DNA of 64,000 nucleotides from assembly GCA_026168455.1 (NCBI GenBank), contig CM047429.1, positions 31,951,850 to 32,015,849 of the forward strand. The letters are read 5' to 3'. Position 1 is the first letter of the stretch. Each line of letters starts with the position of its first letter. The DNA is from Theocolax elegans. Lineage: Eukaryota > Arthropoda > Insecta > Hymenoptera > Cerocephalidae. Below the pieces are notes generated by a model. The model was not told where the DNA came from. It was given only the letters and a program-made list of their open reading frames with translations, and ran no database searches. A program made the translations under genes and the position numbers. Shown one piece after another: positions 43,174-53,264 of this stretch.

Positions 43174-43710
43174 ATGGAACGTTACGAGGAATATTTTAAT
43201 TTACAAGTTGGATGCGGTAGCAGTGGTGGTGTCGGCCGGATTTACGCTGGATATCCCTATCAGAAAGGTCACGGCGGTATCGGATCTTTTCTCGCCGGTA
43301 TTTTTCGCAGAGTTTTCCCCCTTTTGTCGAGGGGAGCTAAAGCTGTTGGGAAAGAAGCATTGCGAACCGGAATAAATATCATGTCTGATGTAGCGACACA
43401 CAATTCGCCATTGAGAGAATCATTTAATAATCGTATGCGTGAATCTGGTGAGAATCTAAAGAGAAAAGCAAATGAAAAAATTGATAAATTGATGGAGGGG
43501 TCGGGATATAAAAGACAAAGAATTGACGGAGCGTTACAGTTGATGTCTGGTACAGCGGGGAGACAAGTCAAACGCTCGAAAAGTAGAAAATCGAAAAAAG
43601 CACGTAAGTCAAGAGGAGGTAAAGTCGCAAAGAGGAAGAAGAATAAGAAGCAAACTAACAAAACCAAAAATAGACATTACACTCGTACAACAAGAGACAT
43701 TTTCGGTTAG
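43174..43710 (+). CDS. basic virion core-like protein
   Basis: 178 codons. A Gly-rich stretch (GHGGIGSFLAGIFRRVFPLL) precedes SRGAKAVGKEALRTGINIMS, ESGENLKRKANEKIDKLMEG, and a very basic Lys/Arg tail (SKSRKSKKARKSRGGK). This order is typical of the conserved Polinton/adintovirus core protein, reminiscent of adenoviral condensing or membrane-active minor proteins (analogy, not proven). It is placed directly before the major capsid gene with a 2-bp gap. Frame intact. Confidence 0.7.
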   Translation: MERYEEYFNLQVGCGSSGGVGRIYAGYPYQKGHGGIGSFLAGIFRRVFPLLSRGAKAVGKEALRTGINIMSDVATHNSPLRESFNNRMRESGENLKRKANEKIDKLMEGSGYKRQRIDGALQLMSGTAGRQVKRSKSRKSKKARKSRGGKVAKRKKNKKQTNKTKNRHYTRTTRDIFG

Positions 43711-43712
43711 CA

Positions 43713-45035
43713 ATGGCTTTCTTACATTCACAATCCTGCGAGTGTCTTAAATCGGAATTATTGTTATTCGAAATTCCACCAACGCAAACGACCATTGAAG
43801 GATCGCACTGGATACAATATAAACCGATAGCATCGTTGACAAATGATTCACCGATAGAATTTGTAATACCTGGAAATGGTGACGAATATTTGGACCTTGC
43901 TCACACAATGTTGAGTTTGCGAGTTTCAATTAAACCTTCTACGGACACGTATGCAGAAGGTGTTGAGGCTGAATTAAAAAAATCTGGTCCGGTAAATAAT
44001 TTTATGCACTCACTATTTAACCAGGTTGATGTGTTTTTCAACTCAAAACCGGTATCACCACCGAATAATTCTTATGCTTATCGAGCGTACATTGCAACTT
44101 TATTGAATTATGGTAGTGCTGCAAAAGAGTCACATCTGACAACTGTTTTATGGTCGAACGACACAGCTGAAAGGATGGATGACACGGAGGGTGGTAATGA
44201 AGGTCTCACTCATCGAAAAAGTCTTTTAAACTATAAAAAACCTGTAGATTTAATTGGACATTTACACAGTGATGTATTCAATCAAGATAAATTATTAATA
44301 AATGGTGTGGACGTACGGGTTAGGTTAGTTCGTTCCAGAGACAATTTTTCGCTTATGGATACGAGCGGATTATTGTCTGTTAATATCGAAGAGGCAAATT
44401 TGCTCGTTAGGCGTGTAAAAATTAATCCTGGTGTGTTACTTGCACACGCTAAAGCTTTGTCAAAAACAACAGCAAAGTACCCTATCACAAGAGTGGAGGT
44501 GAAAGCTGTAACAATGCATAGCGGTATACATGGTGAGACGTTGGATAATATAATATTAGGTCAATTACCGCAAAGAATAATTGTAGGATTCGTTAAAAAC
44601 AAGGCTTTCAACGGTAACCAAAATTTTAACCCATACAATTTTGAACATTTTAATATTAATTTCCTGTGTCTGTACATTGACGGTGTACAAATACCTTCGA
44701 GACCGCTACAACCTGATTTCAGAAATAAAAAATTGTATGTTGACGCCTATCATACGTTATTTTCGGGTACAGGTATACACTTTCTAAATGAAGGTAACAA
44801 TATTTCGCGAGAAGCATACCCTAACGGCTACTGTCTTTTTGCCTTTGATTTAACTCCTGACTTATCGGCAAACGATCAGTCACATTGGAATTTGATTAAA
44901 CACGGTAGCGTTAGGCTAGACGTAAGATTCCAAGAACCATTATACAGTACTGTAAATTGCATCGTATACGCCGAGTACGAGAATATATTGGAGATTGACG
45001 CAGCGCGACAAATAATAGTAGATTTCAGCGGCTAA
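43713..45035 (+). CDS. Polinton major capsid protein (double jelly-roll)
   Basis: 440 codons, intact from ATG to TAA. It carries the family signature regions EGSHWIQYKPIASLTNDSPI, IPGNGDEYLDLAHTMLSLRV, NNFMHSLFNQVDVFFNSKPV, AYRAYIATLLNYG and YALFAFDLTPDL-type sequence (here YCLFAFDLTPDLSANDQSHW). This is the hexon-like major capsid protein that forms trimeric capsomers. Length is normal. Its intactness contrasts with the broken replication genes. Confidence 0.9.
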   Translation: MAFLHSQSCECLKSELLLFEIPPTQTTIEGSHWIQYKPIASLTNDSPIEFVIPGNGDEYLDLAHTMLSLRVSIKPSTDTYAEGVEAELKKSGPVNNFMHSLFNQVDVFFNSKPVSPPNNSYAYRAYIATLLNYGSAAKESHLTTVLWSNDTAERMDDTEGGNEGLTHRKSLLNYKKPVDLIGHLHSDVFNQDKLLINGVDVRVRLVRSRDNFSLMDTSGLLSVNIEEANLLVRRVKINPGVLLAHAKALSKTTAKYPITRVEVKAVTMHSGIHGETLDNIILGQLPQRIIVGFVKNKAFNGNQNFNPYNFEHFNINFLCLYIDGVQIPSRPLQPDFRNKKLYVDAYHTLFSGTGIHFLNEGNNISREAYPNGYCLFAFDLTPDLSANDQSHWNLIKHGSVRLDVRFQEPLYSTVNCIVYAEYENILEIDAARQIIVDFSG

Positions 45036-45107
45036 AAAGTTTTGTATAGATGGCGCTTTTAACGTTCGCTTTGAATATAAGATGCTCTGAGAAGTCATGA
45101 GTCAGTC

Positions 45108-45117
45108 TATATAAAAG
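45108..45117 (+). promoter_or_regulatory. TATA box upstream of 45133 gene
   Basis: TATATAAAAG lies 15 bp before the ATG at 45133 in the roughly 100-bp gap after the major capsid gene. Such a close spacing implies a very short leader, or initiation serving the downstream protease gene. Confidence 0.5.
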
Positions 45118-45132
45118 TTTGCTACAGTCAAG

Positions 45133-45760
45133 ATGGATATGATTGTTGACATCCAGTGTTTCAAAGATAAGGACGTTGTTACCGTTCCAAAGGAAATTGC
45201 AATCGTCTCGTTGGTTGGAGATTTTAGTGCACACTGGATTCTGGCTTCATCAATAGGTATCGAACGACTGCCCGACGATATAAGAAGACAAAACAATTGG
45301 TTAACGTTTAACCATCACGGATTAGATTATTTCGAAGGTGATGTGACGAAAAAATGGTTTCATTTTGGTAAAAATTTATACACGAGATAAAGAAAAATGG
45401 CTCATTTTGCAAAAATTGACAGTGTGTGAAGTTGTTAATTTGGAAAATGGCAAGGATTGTCCATCATTTCAAAATCTACCTTGGAGCGATAAATACTGTA
45501 TTCAGCACAGGTTAAAAAACACTCATTTAAAATATAGTTGTGCTTTAAATAATGCGTTTCGGTTAAAAGAGTGGTTGCGTTTACGCGAACAAGATATTTT
45601 TGACGAATTCATATTCACCGTACCAGCACAGCTTTGCGATGAACAGTTTGGAAATTCTAAAACTCTTAACCAAGATTCGGTCACATACAGTGGGCGTATT
45701 CCCAGCAGATCAGATTCCACGGGTGTGGACGAAACCGACGGCATTTATCTTCAACACTGA
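45133..45760 (+). pseudogene. conserved Polinton protein of unknown function, frameshifted
   Basis: The first frame (45133-45390, MDMIVDIQCFKDKDVVTVPK then WLTFNHHGLDY) continues in another frame from about 45365 (TRDKEKWLILQKLTVCEVVN, DCPSFQNLPW, CALNNAFRLKEWLRLREQ). The D.QCF....PKE and NHHG patterns recur in a protein found in other Polintons and arthropod virus-like DNA; I recall no assigned activity. The frame change lies near 45345-45365. The end overlaps the protease gene. Confidence 0.6.
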
Positions 45761-46154
45761 TGACCATACAAATCCGGGAATGCATTGGGTTGCTGTGTGC
45801 GTAGATAAAAACAACAATGCGTATTACTTTGATAGTTATGGAAACCCGCCGTTTGTAGCCGAGCAAATAAACAGAATAAAAAGAAATTGTAAACGATATC
45901 GTTGGAGTTCCATGCAGTTGCAAAGCGAAACGTCTGACGTATGCGGTCAGTTTTGTATAATGTTTCTACAATGTATGAGTAAAGGTATCGGTAAGCAAAA
46001 GTTTCTCAAACGTTTTTCTGCTGATCTTGTAAAGAACGATGGCATCGTACGAAGACACGTGCGATATAAAAAAGATGACGTGGGATTCACCGGAAACGGT
46101 GGCTGCAGTGTCAGATGTTTACAAAATTCGAGTAGCAAGATGTCTTTGTTATAA
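45639..46154 (+). CDS. adenain-like maturation protease
   Basis: Start at ATG 45639 (MNSLEILKLLTKIRSHTVGV). Cysteine protease of the adenovirus C5/Ulp1 fold with the catalytic triad visible: His in GMHWVAVCVD, Asp/Asn region YYFDSYGNPP, Cys in SDVCGQFCIM. It would cleave capsid precursors during maturation. About 171 codons; the last 20 residues past VRRHVRYKK look unlike the family and may reflect a late frame change. It overlaps the preceding gene by about 120 bp. Confidence 0.82.
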   Translation: MNSLEILKLLTKIRSHTVGVFPADQIPRVWTKPTAFIFNTDDHTNPGMHWVAVCVDKNNNAYYFDSYGNPPFVAEQINRIKRNCKRYRWSSMQLQSETSDVCGQFCIMFLQCMSKGIGKQKFLKRFSADLVKNDGIVRRHVRYKKDDVGFTGNGGCSVRCLQNSSSKMSLL

Positions 46155-46376
46155 TATACGGGTTAATCACCCAACAACTACCTCCACTACCAGACTCGAT
46201 TCCACCTCTTCTTCAGTGTTGGTTACGTGGCAGTTCGCTGATGGTCACATTTTTGCACATGACTCTCCTATCTATCGGTAGACGTTGTTGAAATAGCGCC
46301 TCCGCAACACCGAACGGCATCAGTCTTGAAGTGCTGTTTCTGTACCGCTTCTCAATCTTTCATTTTTAAAGTGAGG

Positions 46377-47156
46377 ATGGCTGCTAACCAACAAAGTATT
46401 GAATCGGGAACAGGAGTCCAACGGTGGAGACCACACCAGATTATATCTCGTTTTTACAGTTTAAATAAATCTTACACAAAAAAGCTTGTGATCGCTCTCG
46501 AATTCGACGATATAGACTACGTGAAAATACGACCAGTGATACGTTTACTCGGTACAGATGTCGTTGGTATACCATTTTCAACGCTTGGATGGACCGAATT
46601 ACTTTCATCTTTTGACGATGTTGACGGCTATTTTCGAGGATTCAAGGATCACCTGCAGGATCATAAAGCTTATAGCCACGGATGGATCTTGAGGTATACA
46701 CATGTCCACAAAGATAAGGCGATAGAAATCGAGGAGGATCGGAAACTAACATCAGATGACCCACCTTCAAAACGATATCATCGCAGTATAGTGATGAAAA
46801 AAGTTACGTTTGATAAATTAAAGGAATTGGTTCCATGTGTTAATTTTAGGTTAAAATATCTCAATTTAATACCATCTTTTGTAGACTCTGTGACGCGAAA
46901 AACATTAAACTTTGTTTACAATAAAAATGTTGCTTTGTATAACGCTCAAATCACCGAATTTACTGTAAAAAATGTTGCTAGCGTTATATCGGCGGTCGAC
47001 GACGAAATTGTTAATACCGTGTATGTAGAAATCACGAAAAATGCGGAGAGTGTTACAAGTTTAGTTTGCAAAAATGACGAGCAATACATTATGTATGAAC
47101 TTTTAACGTTACACAGCGAAATTATTGTAAAAATACTAAATAATCGATTTACATAG
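46377..47156 (+). CDS. unrecognised last ORF of the Polinton
   Basis: 259 codons from ATG 46377 (MAANQQSIESGTGVQRWRPH); the frame extends upstream without ATG. Mixed alpha/beta-looking sequence with VIALEFDDIDYVKIRPVIRL and LLGTDVVGIPFSTLGWTELL; no transmembrane helix, no zinc motif. The frame is intact although neighbouring genes are broken, suggesting either recent function or luck. I do not recognise it. Likely an accessory or structural gene of this Polinton lineage. Confidence 0.55.
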   Translation: MAANQQSIESGTGVQRWRPHQIISRFYSLNKSYTKKLVIALEFDDIDYVKIRPVIRLLGTDVVGIPFSTLGWTELLSSFDDVDGYFRGFKDHLQDHKAYSHGWILRYTHVHKDKAIEIEEDRKLTSDDPPSKRYHRSIVMKKVTFDKLKELVPCVNFRLKYLNLIPSFVDSVTRKTLNFVYNKNVALYNAQITEFTVKNVASVISAVDDEIVNTVYVEITKNAESVTSLVCKNDEQYIMYELLTLHSEIIVKILNNRFT

Positions 47157-47591
47157 AACTTTATAAATATTGTAATATGGTAATAGTGAATAAATATAAG
47201 ATATATTTAACCTACATGGTTTAATCGATTATTTGATTATCCTAGTAAATCCTCGTCTAGTCCTTTTTCCTTTGTCATTGCCACTTGTTAAAATAAGTAG
47301 ATACATTTTTAAAAATAGCTAAATTAAAAAATAATAATAAATAAATTATTATATTTGTATTATAATAAATGTTTCATGATATAATTTACGAATAAAAGCG
47401 CAAAGAAGAAAGCGCAATTGATATAATCGGTATTCTAAAAATTGTACAATAAATGTTTCGATTTGAGTTAGCGGTAACAAGTATCACGTATTCGCGCGTC
47501 GCCGTGTCGGGATGACTCAGCGGTATCATGTAACTGCGCATCTACATGACTCAGCGGTATAAAGTATCATGTAGTCGCGCGTCGCCGCGGC
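47157..47591. other. right terminal region with tandem GACTCAGCGGTAT blocks
   Basis: No gene. 47157-47450 is AT-rich with polyadenylation-like AATAAA (47190-47195). From 47470, blocks of gactcagcggtat plus tcatgta and gcgcgtcgccg recur two to three times. Similar blocks (gagtcatcgcggtatcgatg) lie in the left end at 32585-32640, so this is probably the diverged inner terminal repeat. Confidence 0.55.
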
Positions 47592-47642
47592 GGGGTCAAG
47601 GTCGGTCATGTTTTGACTGTCCATGGTGGCCACATAACTACT
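47592..47642 (-). repeat. Polinton right terminal inverted repeat
   Basis: Reverse complement of the left end: 47592-47633 equals 32115-32156, and 47616-47642 equals 30744-30770 with one mismatch. Ends in CTACT followed by TATATA. Confidence 0.8.
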
Positions 47643-47649
47643 TATATAT

Positions 47650-49020
47650 ATCAAATTTACATTATTTAAAATATGTGAAGTAATAACTTTTATTCGACTT
47701 TTTAGGTAGCGTTTTGTTTGTGCAATATAAATAGTCAGGCATTTAATACAAGATAACTTGTAAACTACCCCTGTCTCCTCTCATTTTGATGTTTTGTCTT
47801 TGCCTAATTTTATGATAGTATCAAGTTTGTGATTAATTAACGGAATAGTGTTGATATTATATTTTCTTAGCATTCGGGGACATTTATTGAAAAACTGTTT
47901 ATTATAAGGTAGTGGTATGATACATATTGGAATTTTTTTTATCTATTTTAACATTGTTTTTAGTTGTAATATTGCGTTTTCTTTTACTTATTGCCGTATT
48001 TATAAATTCAATAGGATAATCATTGATTTTCAGCATTTTAGTAATAATATTTAGATACTCTTTATGGAACTGTTTATGTGACAATATAATTGCCCTATCT
48101 ATTAAATTATAAATAATATTTCATTTCTGTTGTATTGTGTGATTGCAATTAAAATTTAATAACCGATTTGAATTAGTTGTTTTTCTATACTAGTTTATAA
48201 TAATACTATAGTTTTCTTTAATTAATGCGAGGTCGAGAAAATTTATACAATTATTATTTTGTATTTCATATGTAAATTTGAGGTGTTCATTATAATTGTT
48301 AAAAGTGTTGAAAACTGCGCTTATATGACTTTCTTCTACGCATAAAATTGAGTTTCCACATATCTGCAATAAAAAATAGGTTTGCAATTGTGTTTATTTT
48401 GTAATTTTGTTAAACAATCGGTCTCGAGATCATTAATTACTAAATTCGCAAATAATGGTAATGTAGGCGATCCCATTGAAGATCTGAATATTTGTTTGTA
48501 AATAACATTATTGAAACTAAAATAAACATTATTAAATAAAAATTCTATATTTTTTTCGAATATTATGAAATCGAATTTCACATTTATTTTAAATATGAAT
48601 AAAGCGTTTATCTAAAATATTAAGAACCTCGTTACTTGGGATGTTTGTAAACAAAAAACTAACGTCTAATGATATCAAAGCATAACCGGTTGGTATATAT
48701 GTATATATTTTCACGCTTTTCCTTTAAATCAAAACTATTATTTATGTGTGATTTTGGAACTGGTATTGCATTTGTAAAGAAAGACAGAAAAATTACGAAA
48801 ATTAGCATGGTAATACCCATTTAAATGATTAAAAAAAATTTTGTGTTTTTTAAAGTATAATAACATTTTATAAAATTTAGGCCATATAAAAGCTGCAGAC
48901 CATTTGAAAGATATTGCTTCAACTTATTTTTTAAACTTCTGGATAAAAAAATTAATTTGGACTTTTTAAGTTGAATATTGACATGTAGTTTATGTGACAT
49001 TGACATTGAGATTAGAATTT
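47650..49020 (-). pseudogene. Penelope-like reverse transcriptase, truncated
   Basis: On the minus strand the order is: YALISLDVSFLFTNIPSNEV (RT motif A region, about 48690), VIYKQIFRSSMGSPTLPLFA (about 48505), a remnant of the YVDD box (YCRYVETQF), NNNCINFLDLALI, HKQFHKEYLNIITKMLKI, then at about 47690-47755 CLTIYIAQTKRYLKSRI, the start of a GIY-YIG endonuclease. The frame is broken in many places. The sequence stops at the Polinton end; sequence compatible with a Penelope 3' end lies on the far side, so the Polinton appears to have landed in this element. Confidence 0.75.
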
Positions 49021-49049
49021 CTAACCCATAAGGAACGAATATTACATAC

Positions 49050-49148
49050 AGGGTGTCCAAAAAGTAACGAAACACTTTTAGTATTTTTCTCAGGTTAAAA
49101 TACACGTTCAGACATTCGTTAGGTGTCTCGTTACTTTTTGGACACCCT
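49050..49148. mobile_element. mariner-like mini-element
   Basis: AGGGTGTCCAAAAAGTAACG and its complement CGTTACTTTTTGGACACCCT bound about 99 bp. TA lies close on both sides. The sequence is typical of Tc1/mariner MITE termini. It lies inside the Penelope remnant region. Confidence 0.75.
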
Positions 49149-49453
49149 ATATAATGCTATTTAGTAAAAGTTGACAGATTTTGAGTTAAATGGTGGTAAA
49201 CACAGCTAGTGTTGAAAAAAACTTGAAAAAATTCACTTTTTTAGGTTAGAATAACTTTTGAGCAAATAGATTCCAGTAACAAAAATTTTTTTCTATTTTC
49301 TGAAAAACAATGTCCAGTGTGTATCCAAAATTTGGTGCATTTCAAAATTTAGATCTTCTATTTACTTCCCACTACTGTTAGCGGGATGGCAGTTTATGGT
49401 ACCAGGGCTCCGTAATCCGAACCTCTCCCTTGCACATTATCCTATATATATAT

Positions 49454-50258
49454 GGAAGATTCCATGTAAAGTGATCCAGTTAAAAAATAGAATTTTGATT
49501 CAATGTATGAAATCAGTAAAAAAAACTACTTAAATAGAGTGTAGCTAAATTTTTAGACCTAAATTTCAATTAGTACCAGAGCTGTAGCCAATCAAAAAAT
49601 CGAATTATTTGAAAAAAATGACTTTTTGGCCATTTTTATCACTTAATAACTCAAAATCTAACAATTTTTTCTTATATACATTAAATTTGAAAAGGTTTAT
49701 AAATTTCAAGAAGAATCTGTTGAAATATTTCATTTATATTAGTTTAACTCATTGAATATAGTTATAATTAATAAAAACCTTTGTAGTAAAAAAAAGGTTG
49801 TACGATCAAAAATATTTTATCCATCCAAGAATCTAATTCATCGACGATTAATTACCTTCAAAATGATGCAAAGTTTGAATGCGGCAGAGCATTTCAGACA
49901 AAGTTATGGTGTTTTTAGGCAAATTTCTTAAAAAAAGAGAGCGAATGCATTTTATGAAAAAAACAGAGTAACCGTAAACTTGCAATCAAACGACGTGGCA
50001 CTATTATTCTTCAATAATTCTAAAATATACTATTTAATGTTAGTTACTGATACTTTTCAATCTCTAAGCTGCTTACAAACACAAAGCAGTAGGTATAAGT
50101 AGTTATTGATTTTTTGATTGGCTACAGCTCTAGTACTAATTAAAATTTAGGTCTAAAAATTTAGCTACACTCTATTGAAGTAGTTTTTTACTGATTCCAT
50201 ACATTGAAACAAAATTCTATTTTTTAACTGGATCAATTCACATGAAATCACCCATATA
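49454..50258. repeat. 0.8-kb element with about 150-bp inverted ends
   Basis: About 49454-49600 (gaagattccatgtaaagtgatccag to gccaatcaaaaaatcg) is mirrored by about 50105-50258. TA runs flank both ends. The interior is AT-rich without a gene. Bases 49150-49453 left of it hold no feature I can support. Confidence 0.75.
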
Positions 50259-50270
50259 CATATATATATA

Positions 50271-51932
50271 TATATGGGTGGTTCTCTATGACATCGAAGA
50301 TGAAAAAAATAAATATTGCTATAACTGTGGGAATATGTTTTAGAGGTATCCAGTAGTTCTCCTGAATTTTTTTAGATTTTTTCTGGGCCATTATTTTAAG
50401 TTACAGAGAGTCAAATTTGACATTTTAGCACTTTTTTGCATTATATGCCCATTTTCATGAATTTTTAGCTCCCAGGGGATGCATTTTTCACTAAAAACAT
50501 AAGTATGACTTTTTTTGTAAAATTTTCCGAACTTTTCATTAAAAATACTTTTAAAGACATAAATGTATGCTGTCACATTCTTGTAAGCCATTTAAACCTT
50601 AAATAGTGAAAATCATCAATTTTGCTCCGGACTCTGGTAACCTAATACTGTCTAAAAGATGTCTTTTTATAGTCAGAAACTGCCTAAAAATTTCCAGAGT
50701 GGGTCTAAATCATTAAGATCACTTATGATCAAAATATCCGGGAAAACTGCCCAAAATATTAATAGAAATGTATATTTGTTGCCTTATAACGATGAATCTA
50801 GTAGCATGATCATTGCAAAAAAATTTATGCACTTACTTTGGAATGGTAGAAAAGTATCTCCACTTATTTCAGTATCCATCTAATCCCTGTAAGCTGCTAA
50901 AAATACGAATATTATTATAAAATTATAAAAAATTATTTTTTAAACATTTATAATGCTGGATTTTTAGTTTTACATCCCTTACAAGAATTATAATACTAAT
51001 CTGAAGGATTACTATAAAAGTATCAACATTATTATTATTATTATTCAGCAGTACATTGTTTAGATTTCACAAACCGGTCACTGTCACGTTATCATATTAT
51101 TCATTATAATTATATATCCGATTTATTTATATATCTATTGTATTAAATACGTATATTCTGTTGTTGTAATAATGATGTTTATATATTTATAGTGATCCTT
51201 CAGATTAGTATTATAATTCTTGTAAGGGATGTAAAACTAAAAATTCAGCATTATAAATGTTTAAAAATTAATTTTTTATATTTGTATAATAATATTTGTA
51301 TTTTTAGCAGCTTACAGGGGATTAGATGGATACTGAAACAAGTGAAGATACTTTTCTACCACTCCAAGGTAAGTGCACAAATTTTTTTGCAATGATCATG
51401 CTAATAGATTCATCGTTATAAGGCAACAAATATACATTTCTATTAATATTTCGGGCACTTTTCCCGGATATTTTGACCATAAGTGATCTTAATGATTTAG
51501 ACCCACTCTGGAAATTTTTAGGCAGTTTCTGACTATAAAAAGACATCTTTTAGACAGTATTAGGTTACCAGAGTCCGGATCAGAATTGCTGATTTTCACT
51601 ATTTAAGGTTTAAATGGCTTACAAGAGTGTGACAGCATACATTTATGTCTTTAAAAGTATTTTTAATGAAAAGTTCGGAAAATTTTACAAAAAAAGTCAT
51701 ACTTATGTTTTTAGTGAAAAATGCATCCCCTGGGAGCCAAAAATTCATGAAAATGGGCATATAATGCAAAAAAGTGCTAAAATGTCAACTTTGACTCTCT
51801 GTAACTTAAAATAATGGCCCAGAAAAAATCTGAAAAAATTCAGGAGAACTACTGGATACCTCTAAAACATATTCCCACAGTTATAGCAATATTTATTTTT
51901 TTCATCTTCGATGACACAGAGAACCACCCATA

Positions 51933-51934
<2 letters not shown>
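50271..51934. repeat. 1.66-kb palindrome with 750-bp arms and paired ORFs
   Basis: 50271-51018 is the reverse complement of 51185-51934 at high identity, with a 166-bp AT-rich loop and TA runs at both ends. Each arm keeps a 74-codon frame (MSFYSQKLPKNFQSGSKSLR; 50659-50883 plus, 51322-51546 minus). Each also keeps a 66-codon frame on the other strand (IYVFKSIFNEKFGKFYKKSH). I do not recognise either. Confidence 0.8.
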
Positions 51935-51959
<25 letters not shown>

Positions 51960-51969
<10 letters not shown>

Positions 51970-52545
51970 GTTGTTCTCTATGAAAACGAATCCAGTATCT
52001 AGTAGTTCTCCTGAATTTTTTCAGATTTTTTCGGGGCCATTATTTTAAGTTACAGAGAGTCAAAGTTGACATTTTAGCACTTTTTTGCATTATATGCCCA
52101 TTTTCATGAATTTGTAGCTCCCAGGGGATGCAATTTTCAATATAAATATAAATATAACTTTTTTTGTAAAATTTTCTGAATGTTTCATTAAAAACACTTT
52201 TAAATTCTTAAATGTATGCTGTCACACTCTTGTAAGCCATTTAAACCTTAAACAGAAAATCACCAATTCTGCGCCGGACTCTGACAATCAAATACTGTCT
52301 AAAAGATGTCTTTTTATAGTGAGAAACTGCCTATAAATTTTCAGAGTGGGTCTAAACCATTAAAACCATTTTTGAGCAAAATATCTGGGAAAAGTGCCCG
52401 AAATATTAATAGAAATGTATATTTGTTGCCTTATAACGATGAATCTGTTAGCATGATCATTGCAAAAAATTCATGCAGTAACCTTGGAGTGGTAGAAGAG
52501 CATCTCCACTTTTTTTCAGTATCAATCTAATTCCCTGTAAGCTGT
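51960..52545 (+). repeat. third copy of the palindrome arm
   Basis: Directly repeats the left arm of the preceding palindrome (gggttgttctctatga, gttctcctgaattttttcagatttttt, through the 74-codon region at 52306-52530). The frame diverges after SMIIAKN because of an indel. More diverged than the two arms are from each other. Confidence 0.8.
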
Positions 52546-52654
52546 CAAAAATCTTATATTATATTAAAGTGGATCGACCTTTGGTCTCCGGTTCTCCGGT
52601 TTTTTAAAAGTGCATTTTTTTAGTTTCAAAGTTTAATTTTAATTGGACTTTACA

Positions 52655-52716
52655 ATTTTGAGCCTTACATTTTTTGGACCTTACATTTTTGGACCTTACA
52701 TTTTTGGGCCTTATAG
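52655..52716 (+). repeat. short tandem repeat (GGACCTTACATTTTT)n
   Basis: Four imperfect 15-16-bp units (gagccttacatttttt, ggaccttacattttt twice, gggccttatagttttt). The rest of 52560-53264 is AT-rich, with no gene seen. Confidence 0.85.
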
Positions 52717-53264
52717 TTTTTTTAAACTACTACTACTTCCGTCAAACCCATGTCATTAAAAAATTAATTTAATTTAAAATTCTGTATTCGGCCGTTCGGC
52801 CGAATCTTTATACAAAGATTATAATTTGATTAAGATTAAATTTAAATATAATTTAATTTAATTATAAATTAAAGTTTTAAAAATTATTATTTTTTTTTAA
52901 TTTAATTTATTTAAATATTTTAAATTAAATTATAATCTTTATCTAATAATCTAGATTATAAATTATTATTCTTTTTAAATTTAATTTATTTAATTATTTT
53001 AAATTAAATTCAGGTGGAAATTTATCATAAAGTCTTAAAAAAAGAGGACATTGTGATGTTTATGTACATTTATTTTGTAAAAAATACATCTTAAGTTAAG
53101 TTTACATTAGGACGGACTAACATCTCCTTATAAACATAAAGTATTTTACGTATGTATGAAACATTATTACAAACACACAATAGAATAATTCCAAAAAATA
53201 TCTTTTGCAATGTGCACCGAACGGTCATACACATAATTTTAAATTAAATTAATTTTTTAATGAA

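Larger units (their letters stand above)
30744..47642 (+). mobile_element. Polinton/Maverick (adintovirus-like) element
   Basis: A roughly 16.9-kb element beginning AGTAGTTATG and ending in its reverse complement, flanked on both sides by TATATA, a possible 6-bp target duplication (weak, because the site is low complexity). It encodes the Polinton hallmark set: protein-primed polymerase B, packaging ATPase, DDE integrase, adenain-like protease, double-jelly-roll major capsid and minor capsid, plus a phospholipase A2. All of these lie on the plus strand. Several genes carry stops or frameshifts, so this copy is probably inactive. A 1.36-kb foreign insertion sits in its left terminus. Confidence 0.9.
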
